Positions 25,296 through 36,159 of a DNA stretch of 64,000 bases are shown here, piece by piece. Position numbers and translations under genes: made by a program. Numbering within the stretch: position 1 is the first letter of the stretch; each line of letters starts with the position of its first letter. Origin of the DNA: Diplosphaera chodatii (Eukaryota; Chlorophyta; Trebouxiophyceae; Prasiolales; Stichococcaceae); assembly GCA_032358165.1 (NCBI GenBank), contig JAALGY010000061.1, positions 1,550,001 through 1,614,000 on the forward strand. Reading direction: 5' to 3'. Under the pieces are notes generated by a model. That model had not been told where the DNA came from and did not search any database. It was given only the letters and a program-made list of their open reading frames with translations.

Positions 25296-28200
25296 ATGTC
25301 GTCGACGTCCGCCCTGAGCACGGGGCTCGTCAGCGGCACCCGCACCATCCCGCAGACGACGTCTCTGGTGCAGATCAATGACCGCGGCGAGCTCATGTGC
25401 GAAGCCCTGCGGTCCCTTGACGCCTGTGCCGTCGCTGCACCGCCTGTGATCGCAAGTGGGAGGGTTCCAATGATGGCCGGCAAGTGTGACCTACCAAGGC
25501 CGAAACTCAGATGAGGCGCTCTTCTCCCGCTGATGCGCAGGTACTGGATTGTGTTTGGCGTGTTCGCCGCCTCCGCGGTGGCCATCTTCGCGATGACGCT
25601 GATGAAGGCGCAGCATACTCGCAGCCACGGATGTGAGTTTGCACAGCTGCCCTGCCACTGAGTGCTGCCGTTATGCACCGCCAGCAGCAGAACACGCACG
25701 TGGCACATATATAGAAGGAGGCACGAGGCCATAGAAAGCGGCCGGGTGCGCGGTCCCAGAAGTGCAGCTGAGGGCTTGCTTGCCATGCGCAGACTGCACG
25801 TCCGCCATCCTCACGACTGCAGCCATCGCCTACCTCAGCATGGTGCGTGTGCATGCAATCTGACTGACATGGGTTGCAAAGCTCAACAAGCTGCTGCATG
25901 GTCTGGTTGCTGGCGACAAGTCGTGCCCAACATGCTGTGATGGCGCAGGCCACGCAAGGGGGCTACGCATGGGTGGTCGTATATGACCAAGGCAACACGG
26001 CACGGGCGGTGTACTACGCCAGGTATATAGGTAGGTGAAGGCTGCTGCTGTCAGGCGCGTGTGCATGGGGTCAGCCGTGCTGTTGGAGGCCCAACAACGC
26101 TGCGCAGCCAGCATGTGCGTGCTGTGCGAGGCCGCTGCTGCACATCTCCGCAACGAGTGAATCGTGCACCGGCTGCAGACTGGGTCATCACAACGCCGCT
26201 GCTGCTGCTGGACATCATCTTGATGGCGGGCCTGTCGATCGGCGACACCCTGTGGATCGTGTTCGCGGACATCGCCATGATCGTCACCGGCCTGTTCGGC
26301 GCGCTGCTGCCCAACCGCTACAAGTGGGGTGGGTGCCTGTGCTACATGTGCTGCCATCAGGCCGCTGAGAGTTTACAAAACCTTTCCTGAGCCGCTGCAG
26401 CCAGGAAAACTCGGCACCGATATGCAACCAACATGGCGAGATAGCCAAGCTGCCTCGCTCGCTGCTGCGCTCAATCTGGCAGACAACTACAGCCTTCTGC
26501 TTCATCCCAGGCTTCATTGCAAGTGCGTGAAATGATTCAATCATGCAGGCTGGTTCGGCGTCGGCTGCCTGTTCATGTTCATCGTCTTCTACGGCCTGCT
26601 GTTCCATGCGCGGCGGGCTGCCATGCTGCGCTCCAAGAAGGTTAGTCACCGCCAGGGTCTTTCAGTACCTCCAGCCAGCCTCTCGAGGACTGAGCACGCA
26701 GCAGGCATTGACAAATGACGGTCCGCCAAGTCCGAGGTTGGCTGGAACCCTTGAAACTGTGCTTATACATGAACTGCTCAGCCTGACAGCCTACGGCGCC
26801 CATTGTCACTATGTGCAGATCGGCGCCACATACTCGTTCCTGGCGCTGTACCTGATCGTGTTGTGGACCATCTACCCCATCGCGTGAGTAGCATCAGCCC
26901 CGCTCAGCTGCGCCTGCTAAGGAAACTGTGCTTGCCGAGACGATATCCCCACCAAGTCTGGGTTGTGGCAGGCATGTTCACTGATCTCATAACGGTATGG
27001 GCAGACGCTGACGCCAGTATGTCGTTCGTGCTGCTGCAGATGGGGTTTGGCTGAAGGTGGGGCCGGCAATGCCCTTGATACCGTTGACGCACTGCTTGGT
27101 GCAGCACACGCTTGTTGACCAGTAATAGCTGACTGCACGTGCAAGGTAAGTATGTGATGCTGGCGGTCTGTGCAGGCAGCAACACCATCAGCAGCAAGGC
27201 AGAAGCTATTTTCTACGGGTGAGCGAGCACGCACGCCATCCTGCTGCCATAACACAGGCTTGCTGAAGTGGTCTGACGAGCTGCGTGTTGGCCCGGTCAG
27301 CTCGTTGCACACTGTCATGACTTGCTGATCTCTGCGGACATGTGCAGGTGCCTCGACCTCGCAACCAAGGCACGGCACATCGCACGCTCTTGCAGCAGCT
27401 GTACTTGCTGCGTGCTTGCTGCTCTGCATGAGCCATCTGCCACATCCCATGGCGGTGATGTCTGCCGCTCATTGCAGATTGGTGCGTTTCAGCCCCTGCA
27501 GCATGTGTGCACATCTCACTACTGCTGATGCGGTCGTGCGCGCAGTTTGTGTTCGGCTGGTCCATCTTCCTGCTGGCGGAGCCCGTCATCGCCAAGCAGC
27601 GCGGCGAGGAGTCCGACCGGTGCGCCTCCTTTCCGGTTTGCTATTCTGCCGACTCCAACATCATGTTGAAGGGGCGGTCTCTGCGGAACGCATGCCAGGC
27701 TTGCTCGGGGTCACGTGGACACTGCCACGCTCGGGGTCACACACCGAGAGCAGGCCACAAGCTGCATATACACTCTACTCGCATGCAAACCGCGCGTCCC
27801 GCTGCAGGCACGGCGGCCCGCTGCCCTCGGTGCTGGCGTCGCCGGTGAACTGGCCGTACCTGGGCGCCCGCGGCGGCCTGGACGGCACCGCTGTCACCGC
27901 AGGTCCGCTGCGGCGGCTGAAAACAACATGCTTCTTGATTGTTTGATGGTGACATCAAACCAGAAGTGTGGAGGTCATTAGTGGGATGCAATCAGTGCAT
28001 CAGGAACCGCCTGCCACGGACTGGGCGAGGCTCTGTCATTGCATACGCACAGCGACACCTGCCCCAATAGTCTGGCGTGTCCAAGGCAGGGCAAGCCCAG
28101 TTGATGCCGTCGTTTTTGAGGGTGGAGCTGTGCCGGCTGCAGGCACCACCAAGCGGCGCACGGTGTCGCCCGCGACGGAGGCCGCCGCCGTGGAGGCACC

Positions 28201-28333
28201 GGCGACGGACGCGACGTACGCCAGGGGGCCCCTGGAGCCGGGGGTGGCCGCGCACCCGGGGCCCGCACAGGCCCGCGCCGGCGCTATGGGGCCGGTGACG
28301 GCGCACGCCGGCGACGCCACCGCGAACGTCTGA
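25296..28333 (+). CDS. Microbial (type I) rhodopsin, predicted light-driven proton pump
   Basis: A seven-helix retinal protein expected to export protons in light. It resembles Coccomyxa-type algal pumps and bacteriorhodopsin (BR). Thirteen exons give ~362 residues. Helix C reads YYARYIDWVITTPLLLLDII: R111, D114, T118 and D125 match BR R82, D85, T89 and D96 (DTD pump signature). W and Y of VLWTIYPIAW are kept. Helix G has LDLATKFVFGW with D239 and the retinal lysine K243. Leu at the BR L93 position suggests green absorption. A ~100-residue tail, rich in Ala, Pro and Thr near its end, follows helix G. Exons: 25296-25411, 25541-25632, 25793-25842, 25949-26030, 26179-26328, 26549-26640, 26819-26883, 27040-27056 (17 nt), 27176-27218, 27348-27369, 27546-27619, 27808-27902, 28143-28333. 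The donor of exon 1 is uncertain (25411, or 25483 in the same phase). The intron after K243 has a GC donor. Confidence 0.93.
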
Positions 28334-28734
28334 CTGTTTCACCAAGGCTTCGAGAGCGGTTCATACGCCAGGTGCTATGCTGGACGGCTCCAGCGCCCAC
28401 GGTGGTTGTCCATCCGGTAGGCAGCTGTCCAGCAGGAGCCTTGGCGGGTATGCCTATGTTCTGTGTGTATGTGTGAATTTGCAGCAGGTGTACTACGTAG
28501 GTGAGGTTTGCAGGCGGTGGCTGCAGCACTCTGCACACTTCCTGTGCAGACTGCTGCACTCAAATTCACATGCAGTCTACCACATGGTTTATTTGGTGCT
28601 TTGCGCATACGAGGTAGGTGAATTAGGGCAGTTCTATCTGTCGTGCGTAAGTACCGGTATCCAAGGGTTGCTCCAATTGTTTCAATTGTTTGATCATCAT
28701 CTTGCAGTCTCGCTTGTGACATCAGAGTCTGTGT

Positions 28735-28739
28735 TGTAA
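28735..28739 (+). terminator. Poly(A) signal of the rhodopsin gene
   Basis: TGTAA about 400 nt after the rhodopsin stop, followed by an abrupt change to AT-rich sequence. It implies a 3' UTR of about 400 nt. Confidence 0.55.
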
Positions 28740-29405
28740 CCCTTTCTTGGTGTCATAAATACATACGTACAAGCATGCATACACAAACAATAATGAGTCA
28801 ATGAAAGTGAAGTACCACGGCAATGTCATGTCCCAACATCAAGCATGTGAACATGTTTGATGCAAGCAACGCAAGGCAAAGCAATGCACACAAACAGCAA
28901 AATTAAATCCAGTCGTGGTACGGTACCTCAATGCAGCAAGCACATCAGCAGTAGTGGTCACGAGAGCCCAAAAGTTTAGGCGATGGACATGTTGAGTTGC
29001 TGCTGGCCTACGCCATCACAGCGGGCAGCATTGAAGTTTCGGCTGCTCGCAATGATGCTTCGCACTGAGATGCCCGCCAAGCTGCCCCAAACAGGCGCTC
29101 GTCTCAGCTGTAGCGCTGTAGATGGTACGATGCAACAGCATCAACTTCTGATGTGCAGAAGACCAGCTACGTATCAATGGCCAGTGTACGGTACCCGCCA
29201 GCCATGCCGCCGGCCTGCTGTTGCAGTTCGAAAATGCTCACTGGTATCCGAGGTCGGTGCTGAGTCCGGTGGACTGATGATGGCATGGCGGCAGGGTTCT
29301 GCGCAAACTTGTATATGGCCTCTATCTGCCATGGTGACTGTCATGCCGGGGTCGCTGAGGCTGGCTGACGAAATTGGCTGCGGCATCCTGGCATAGGTGT
29401 GCATG
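28740..29405. other. AT-richer spacer between convergent genes
   Basis: Between the end of the rhodopsin transcript and the stop codon of the minus-strand Gln-rich frame. The first 250 bp are unusually AT-rich for this window. No coding frame stands out, and I find no TGTAA for the minus-strand gene. Confidence 0.5.
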
Positions 29406-29542
29406 TCACACTGTTGGTCGCCACTGCTCCTGCCGCCCGGTGCCCTCTGGCAGGCTCCTGCGCCTGGCCGGCGTCTGCTGCAGGTCGGGTTTTGGCGCTG
29501 CCGCAGCAGCGGGCGTCTGCCAATCCATTGCCGTCGTTGCAG

Positions 29543-29598
<56 letters not shown>

Positions 29599-30726
29599 AG
29601 GTACCAGGCACTGCGTGTCAGGCTCAACGACCACAAGCGACAAGTCGTCAGCGTTTGAGCCGTCGCAGACCACTGCGTGAGCAGTCAGCGCTGTCAAGCG
29701 CCATTCCCTTCGTCCAATCAGATGATGGCAATCGAAGGACAGCAGCACACAGCCTGTACAGCACCTGGTGCTGGTGGAGCAGCTGCTGCTGCCCGCCACC
29801 GTGGAAAGTGGTTGCCGTCTCCTGCTCGGGTGGCGCCAGGCGCCAGCTAGCCGGGTCAGACTGCTGGCCGGATGCAGCGAACATGGGCCCCTGTTGCTGC
29901 TGCACGGCTGGCAGCACAGGCAGCGGATACTGCTGCAGGTTGGCGGTCTGCACGCCCGCTGAATCCGATCCCTGCAGCCATGCCGCCAGAAGTGCAGTGG
30001 GGTTGGTGCAGCAGCTGGCCAGCGAGCTGTGGCGGGCTGTGAAACGTACTTTCGATGCAGTCCGTGAGCATCTTCCAAACCGGTTCATGTGATCCTTCTG
30101 CGAGCTGCTGCTCCAATCAATGCAGGCACCTGATGCTGCGCAAGGTGGTACCCAAGGGTGCCCAAGCTGAGCGGCAGCCCGGGAAGCAGGGCGATGGGGC
30201 CACACTGCGGCTGCAGTGGGAGCGGCATTGACGCGTTTCCCATCTCCTGCCCCAGAGCGAAGGGCGGTTGGCGGCGGTGCAATGTGGAGTCGGAGCCTGC
30301 ACAGCAGCGGGAGGCGGCATGTGTAGGTGGGAGCAACGATGACAGCATGCTGAGAAGGTGGGTGCTCCTAGCACCTTGCCTCAGTTTAACGGTGGCATTA
30401 GTACATATCCTTGAACCTTGCGCCAGGCAGGCACGCAGCAGCTGCGAAACCCTCGGCGACGTTGTCGCAGATGTCTACGCACCTAGCGACGTTCGGCTGC
30501 GAGAGCTGCGGAACGCCTGCCCGCCGTGGTGGCTGCCGCCTCCGCTGGCCGTGCTGCGGCGGCGCATGCTCCGCACTGCCGCCGCCTGCGGCAGCCGCTG
30601 CAGCAGCGCCTGCGACGCAGAAGCAACACTCCACTCGGCGCTGCTGCCAGATCGATGTGCAGGAGCGGAGCAATACACATGCGCGTCCATCGAGTCCTTG
30701 GAGCCAGCTGCACAGCGGCTCAGCAT
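29406..30726 (-). CDS. Gln/Ser-rich protein, downstream frame of a tandem pair
   Basis: Family not recognised. The ATG at 30726-30724 opens a frame joined over four exons: 30726-30483, 30296-30130, 29971-29765 and 29594-29406, phases 1-0-0, giving 268 residues. The first exon is Ser/Arg-rich (RSMRRRSTASGGG, RSSRSRTSLG), the third is Gln-rich, and the last opens with 17 consecutive glutamines and ends with DLQQTPARRRSLPEGTG and a stop. Composition suggests a disordered regulatory or RNA-associated protein. Its start overlaps the stop of the frame upstream by seven bases (ATGCTGA). It is either the second cistron of a shared transcript, or the C-terminal half of the upstream protein separated by a one-base indel. 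No canonical intron joins the two in phase. Confidence 0.55.
29544..29597. repeat. (CTG)18 / (CAG)18 trinucleotide microsatellite, coding for polyglutamine
   Basis: Eighteen perfect CTG units on the plus strand. Read on the minus strand they are CAG, with one unit used in the intron acceptor and seventeen as Gln codons of the last exon of the Gln-rich frame. The tract is likely to vary in length between strains. Confidence 0.95.
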
Positions 30727-33700
30727 AGCAGGCACACCGTGTCGTTGAACCCTGCTGGCCCCTGCTGCTGCGGCTGCTGGTGCAGCGGTGGCAGCGGGAA
30801 GTCGTTCGGCAACGAGAGTCTGCTGTGCTCCCGCTGCTGCCGCTTGATGGGGCTCCGCGTCGGGCTGCGGGCCGACCTGGCGTTGTGCAGCATGAAGCGA
30901 TTGGCGGCAACATGCAGCCCATGACCAGACGATCGGCAGCTGTCAGACCTGAATGTGCAGCAGGAATGCAGCCGTCGCAGCTGTGCGGCCGGGCAGAGTC
31001 TCAGCAGCCCTGCCACACGTGTCCCTGCAGCAGGGCCCGCATGTGCCCGCACCTGATGCGGTGATGGCGCGACAGCTGTCCTGCCTGCCCGGCGGCATGG
31101 GCTCCCGTGGTGGCGTGCGGGCTCGGGCTGACAGTAGCGACATTTGGCGTGCCAGACAGCTGCTGACGGTGGTCAGTGCTGCCTGCTGGCGGGCTGCCGC
31201 CGGCGATGCTGCTGGTGTGCAGACTGACGGCACTGGCAGCGCCCTCTGTTCCGCTGCCGCCGCCGCTGCCGCCGGCCTGCTGAGGGTGCCAGCAGCCCCA
31301 GGCAGGGGGCGGAAAGCTCGCGCTGACGGTCGCCCCGGGGCGGCCGCCCACTCTGACGTGAGTGGTGTCGGAGGGGGCCGGCAGCGCGGGTCGCGGCCAG
31401 CTGCGTGCTGCAGGCTCGTGGCGGGGCATGAAGTGCATGTCTGCACCAACCCTGCAGCAATATTGAGCAGCTGTCGATCTCACCCTTTTTGATGGTAAGG
31501 TCGTGCTGCACGTCTGGCACAGCGTGGCAAATCCACTGGTTGGAGGTGTGGCAGCAGCCATGCAACAGGTCGCTCCACACTGCTCGTCCAGATGTCCTCA
31601 CCCACTGAGGCCTCCTGGGATGATGTCTGGAACGGCACTGCCATTGTTGAGGAACTCGCTCTCGCTGCCCCCGCCACTGGGCCAGCTCTGCAGGAATGCG
31701 TCAGACGAAGCAGCGCCCTGCGCACCACCCTGTAGAGCATGCAAGGCGTGCTACAGGCTGGTGTACACGAGTCGCAGGGGCAAGAGGAGTCCGCAAGTCA
31801 GCTTGAAGACAGCAAGCAGCACCAGCAACAGTGCCAATGTGTCTGCACACTATACAACAACAGCCACATCGCCCAATGACGACCCGCAGGCAGGTAACGA
31901 TGTGATGATCAGGCGATGCTCCCACCTGAGCGCCTGCTGAGGCATACAGGCCTGAAATGCCACCGAAGTTGGCGGCAAATGCTGTCACAGGCTGTGTCAT
32001 TGCGGGTGCCGCTGCGTCCCTGCCGGCCCATGCAAGCCCTGTGACAGGAGATTCAGGAGCTGGCAGCTGGATGTCATGGATGGTGGTATGCTAGCAGCAG
32101 TAGCAGCAGCAGCAGCAGCGGCGGCAACACTGCACGACTCTGCAGCGCCCAGGCATGATGGGTTGAGCATGGGTACCAGCAGGATCCACATCCGATTAGT
32201 AACTGCTTGTAGCTGCGCACCTGCCGACTCCTGCACTGCCAGCTGCGGCTGTGAGGCCCAGGCATGTGTCATCGCCGTTCCAGGGCCGTATGGCGGTGAT
32301 GCCCCCTCAGGATGGCCGCCATGGCTGCGCATTGCTGGCTGTGAAGACATCCGGCGCATGAAGAGCCCTGCAAAGCGAGAAGGGGCCTGGGGTCGTCGCT
32401 GCATCAGGGTGATGATGGTGAATTGCACAAGCTAATCGCGCAGTGTGCTGCAGCAGGTCATCCAGCCACGACGTATTCGCACCTGGCGCAGATGCTGGCA
32501 GAACATCTTCTTCCTGGTGCTGCTGCTGCTGCTGCTGCTGCTGCCGCTGCTGCTGTGACGTCCACCGTGACTGCCATGTCTGCTGCTGCTGCGGCTGCGG
32601 CAGGACGTGTTGTTCAGCAGCCCCCGCAGGCTGCTGCTGCACCGGCCACGGTGCCCTGGGCGCGTTCATGCGCTCCTCCGGCTGGGACATCGCCATCGGC
32701 GAGCCCTCGCTGCTCGTGCAGGGGGCAGCGCCAGAAGCCGCTTGTACCTGGATGGGGGTCAGCAAGAAGCGTGTATTGGCCACAGTCAGCTGGTCGGCAA
32801 CAGTGCTGGCATTCACGCAGCATTCACGCAAGAAAGCACGAGGCACACTGCTGCAGACAGTGCCGGTGGCAGATGCTGGTCATGCTGTAGTGCACCGTGC
32901 GCAGGCCCTGTAAGCAGTGGGCCGAGCTGAAGCTGGGCGGCCCCTCTGGGGATGCCCCACTGCTGAGCCAGCCCTCGCCCCGGCTGCCGCTGCCGCCCGC
33001 CGCCACATGGTTCCAGCTGGCCACCTGAATCCCGCGCGACTTGTGAATCTTGGTCAGCTGCTGTCCCAACTCAGCTCTGCATGCGAAGCTGCACATCAAA
33101 GTAGCGACAGTGGTCATGCCACAAGCTCTGAGGAACTCAGACACCTGCACAGGAGCTGCCGGGTCGGGGATCGGTATCGGGCTGCTGCTGCTGGCCCGGT
33201 GCTGCCCTCCAGGAGGGGCTGGCAGTGGCGGCGGTGAGGTAGCGCCCGAGTGCAGATGACCCTGCCGCTCTGATGCAGGGGCGTGGTTACCAGCCACGAG
33301 AGCTTTCCTGGCACCCTCCGAATGTTGCCCGTCGGCCCTGCGCAGGCATGGGCATGCTTGCTTGCACGATATGGAAACAAGCTGTTCCCTTCATGCATGA
33401 CCACAGGTTGTACGCCGAGCATGCAGCACCACACGCCGACCAACAGCATGCAAATTCCTGCACTTCGACTTGCTGTTGTGACAAGCACTTGATCAGAGCC
33501 TGGCGGCATCAGGACATGCGGCAAAGGCCACCCAGCGTCGCACCTATGCGGATCCTCTACTGCCGCAGCATGCAGAGCAGCGAGCTCAGCGTGCAGATCC
33601 GCAATGTCTGTCTTCAAAGCCGCGACCTCCCTGGCATCCTCCGCCGGGTGCTGCTGCTGCATGCTGCGCAGTAGGTACTGCACGCAGGAAGGGTCATCGC

Positions 33701-35063
33701 CCCATCAGCACTGTGCCTTGTATGTGACGACCATGCCATCCTCCTGTCCCCACACTTGTCACCATGGCAAGAACTTGAAGAGGTCCTTCTGCCCATCTAT
33801 GAGGCCAGACATGTCATAGGCAGGTTGTCTCGTTGAGCAAGGCTCCATGCCCAGCAGCGGTGTCTCAACAGTTGCAAGCGCATGCCACTTGCTTGGCTGG
33901 CCCGGGCAGCATGCTAATCACCTCCCAATGCGCCTGCTGGGCTTCCAGATACCGCCGGACATGCCCGCTTGCAATGCCGCGCACGATTGCAGACAGTGAG
34001 TCCAACGCTGCATCCCGCCCGCTGTCCTGCGGGCCGACACACAGCGCACTGACGCAGCCAGACCTCCCGCACCCGAGCGTGCACTTCCAACGGTGGGTCT
34101 GATGTCACCCACCTACCGTCGCCGTGCGTGACGAACAGCCATTTGATTGACCACATGTGCCGGTTCATTCGTGCGCCAGGTGAGCAGCAATCGCACGGAG
34201 AAGGAGACCAATTGCCCCTTGGTAAAAGGTCTTACACAAAGGTGCAGACAGAGCATTCGCACCTCGGGTTTAAGCGATCCACCCAGCAGCGGCCCCAGCC
34301 GCGGGCACTCCTCCAGCAGCCCAGCCTCGTCAGACTTACTCTGCAGGCGGCCGCTGAAACGGCCCTGCAGGCATGAAGAATGGCAAACTGGCTGTCATGC
34401 GTGTTGCTGCATGCATGTGTGCCCTGCCAGTGTCAGAGCCGGCGCACGCTCCGCCGACATTCAGATTTGCCAGTAGCCGGCGCTTTGGCAGAAACTCCAT
34501 GACTTTGTACTGACCTGCCACGCATGTCTGACCAATACCTCAATCATGCTGAGTCTGCATGAGCGAGATCACTGCTGCTGCGGGATGCTTGCAGGCCCCT
34601 CACCTCCTTGGTCTGACGCCCGGAGGGCTGCGCGGCGATGGCCAGCCCGGACAGCCGCTGCAGGAGCGGCGGCGGCTGCGGGCGCCTGACGGCCGCCACG
34701 CCCCCGCCGCTGCTCCTGGACACCCCCCTTCGCGTCGCTGCATGACCGTTGCGCAGGGCCTCGCTGCTCAGCGATCGCTGCGAAGGGCTTCGTCGGGTGC
34801 CGCCCTGACGTGCGCCTGCGCGCATCCGTGCAGGGCACCGTCAGGAATGACTGAGTTGTCCTCCAAGCTCAAGTGGCATGTACATCAATGCAATCAGATA
34901 CAGAACGTCCTGCAGTCGCTCAAGGGCTGGTGCCGTTCTGCAGGCGGGACAGTGCTGCGATATCGTTTGACTTGTGCCAACCCCAGGTACTGCTGGTGAC
35001 ATACTCACTGGACTGTCGCGTACGCCCGAGCGGCACGTCCTCGTCCAACTCCGACACTTTCAT
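30720..35063 (-). CDS. Unrecognised coiled-coil, Ser/Gln-rich protein, upstream frame of a tandem pair
   Basis: Family not recognised. Start ATG at 35063 (MKVSELDEDVPLGRTRQS). Thirteen exons, all in phase, give 714 residues: 35063-35009, 34815-34604, 34364-34263, 34026-33922, 33677-33544, 33261-33145, 33076-32896, 32747-32483, 32367-32221, 32038-31926, 31687-31602, 31451-31053, 30948-30720. The N-terminus is basic and Ser/Arg-rich. Residues ~106-185 are helical with heptad-like spacing (REVAALKTDIADLHAELAAL) and suggest a coiled coil. The later parts are low complexity: a Gln-rich exon, SWPSGGGSESEF, and SPIKRQQREHSRLSL near the end. The sixth exon has two other open frames of plausible composition; I kept the phase-consistent one. 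Overlaps the next frame by seven bases. A scaffold or regulatory protein is a guess from composition only. Confidence 0.55.
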
Positions 35064-36159
35064 GGGTTTATGCAGCCTCCCAGTGGATCGGTCTCACGCC
35101 GGGGCAGCCTGCAAAGCATCTCAGATCGCGATTATGTCCGTTGCCACGAGTTCAGGTCGGTGTATGTGGTATGGCCCGCTTCAGGATCTGAGATCAGTCC
35201 TCGGCGAACTTGGCATCCTAAAGAGAACGAAGGTGTATAGCAGCGTCAGAAATTCACGATGTGGCTGATGTCACGCCCCGGCGGCTTCCCGTCAAAGGCT
35301 GACACTGTTCCATGGAACCTTCGGGGACAGCTCTCTGCACTCAACAGCGCAGCATCACCAAAGCTGTTATCAGAATGATTTGACACGAGCAGCAACGATG
35401 CAATGGCGGCCGTCCGTCCCCGTGGGCTGAGCCAGACAGTCTGTCGGCAGGCAAACACCAGGAACGAGGGATCTATTGTGAGCCGCTCCCGCAGGCAAAC
35501 GAGAATGTTCACTGCATGTACATCACTGATTCATGTTCAATGCGGTTTGTGCCCAACAGCGCCGGCGGCACCCACTTCTTAGATAGGGACCGATCAGTGT
35601 GGCACACCTGGCAGGTTCATACACCTCAGACGGGAGCGTCTGCAGCCGCCCTGCCAGCACTTGGATGTCTGTTTCCGTATGTTTAGACGATCCAGTGTGC
35701 AGTCACACATTTGCAGGCATATTCCGTCTGCGACTCAGACCGCAACGACACGTTGCTGCGGGCTGTAGTGCCACACATGCCTGCGGTCCGCTGCGTTCCT
35801 CAGGTGACGAGCGTGTACAGGCACAACGATCAGGCGTTGGGTCACGCTGTTGCTGCTATCTGGTGCAATGTGGGTGCATGTTGCGTGTTGGGTGCGCAGG
35901 CAGCAGTCGATGCTCGGACACACCACCAGAGTTGCCCAATGAGTCGGGGATCTTGTGTGACTCAACCACGTGTCGCCTTCCAACATTCTTCATAGGAACT
36001 TCCTGTCTTCCGGTCATGCACACCGAGGCTGGACCACAACATGTCGTTCCAGAGCACAAGCCACTTTGTCACCGAGGTACGCGCTTCGCAGAGTCAAGGT
36101 CACACGGCATACCTGTTCCATGTGGGCAATGTTCACCAGTCATTCCAGAAGCGCCTTCA
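35064..36159. other. Intergenic region between two minus-strand genes
   Basis: About 1.1 kb with mixed base composition. An 88-codon minus frame at 35246-35512 lies upstream of the coiled-coil gene, but it lacks splice support and a recognisable domain; it may be an upstream ORF or chance. The promoter of the coiled-coil gene should lie here. Confidence 0.5.

Noticed and set aside
32824..33297. Alternative Pro/Ser-rich frame (GATSPPPLPAPPGG) for exon 6 of the coiled-coil gene
   Set aside because: Its composition is attractive, but it breaks phase with both neighbouring exons; the chosen frame is consistent at both ends.
35246..35512. 88-codon minus-strand ORF upstream of the coiled-coil gene
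   Set aside because: No splice support and no recognisable motif; it could be an upstream ORF, but I cannot support it as a gene.
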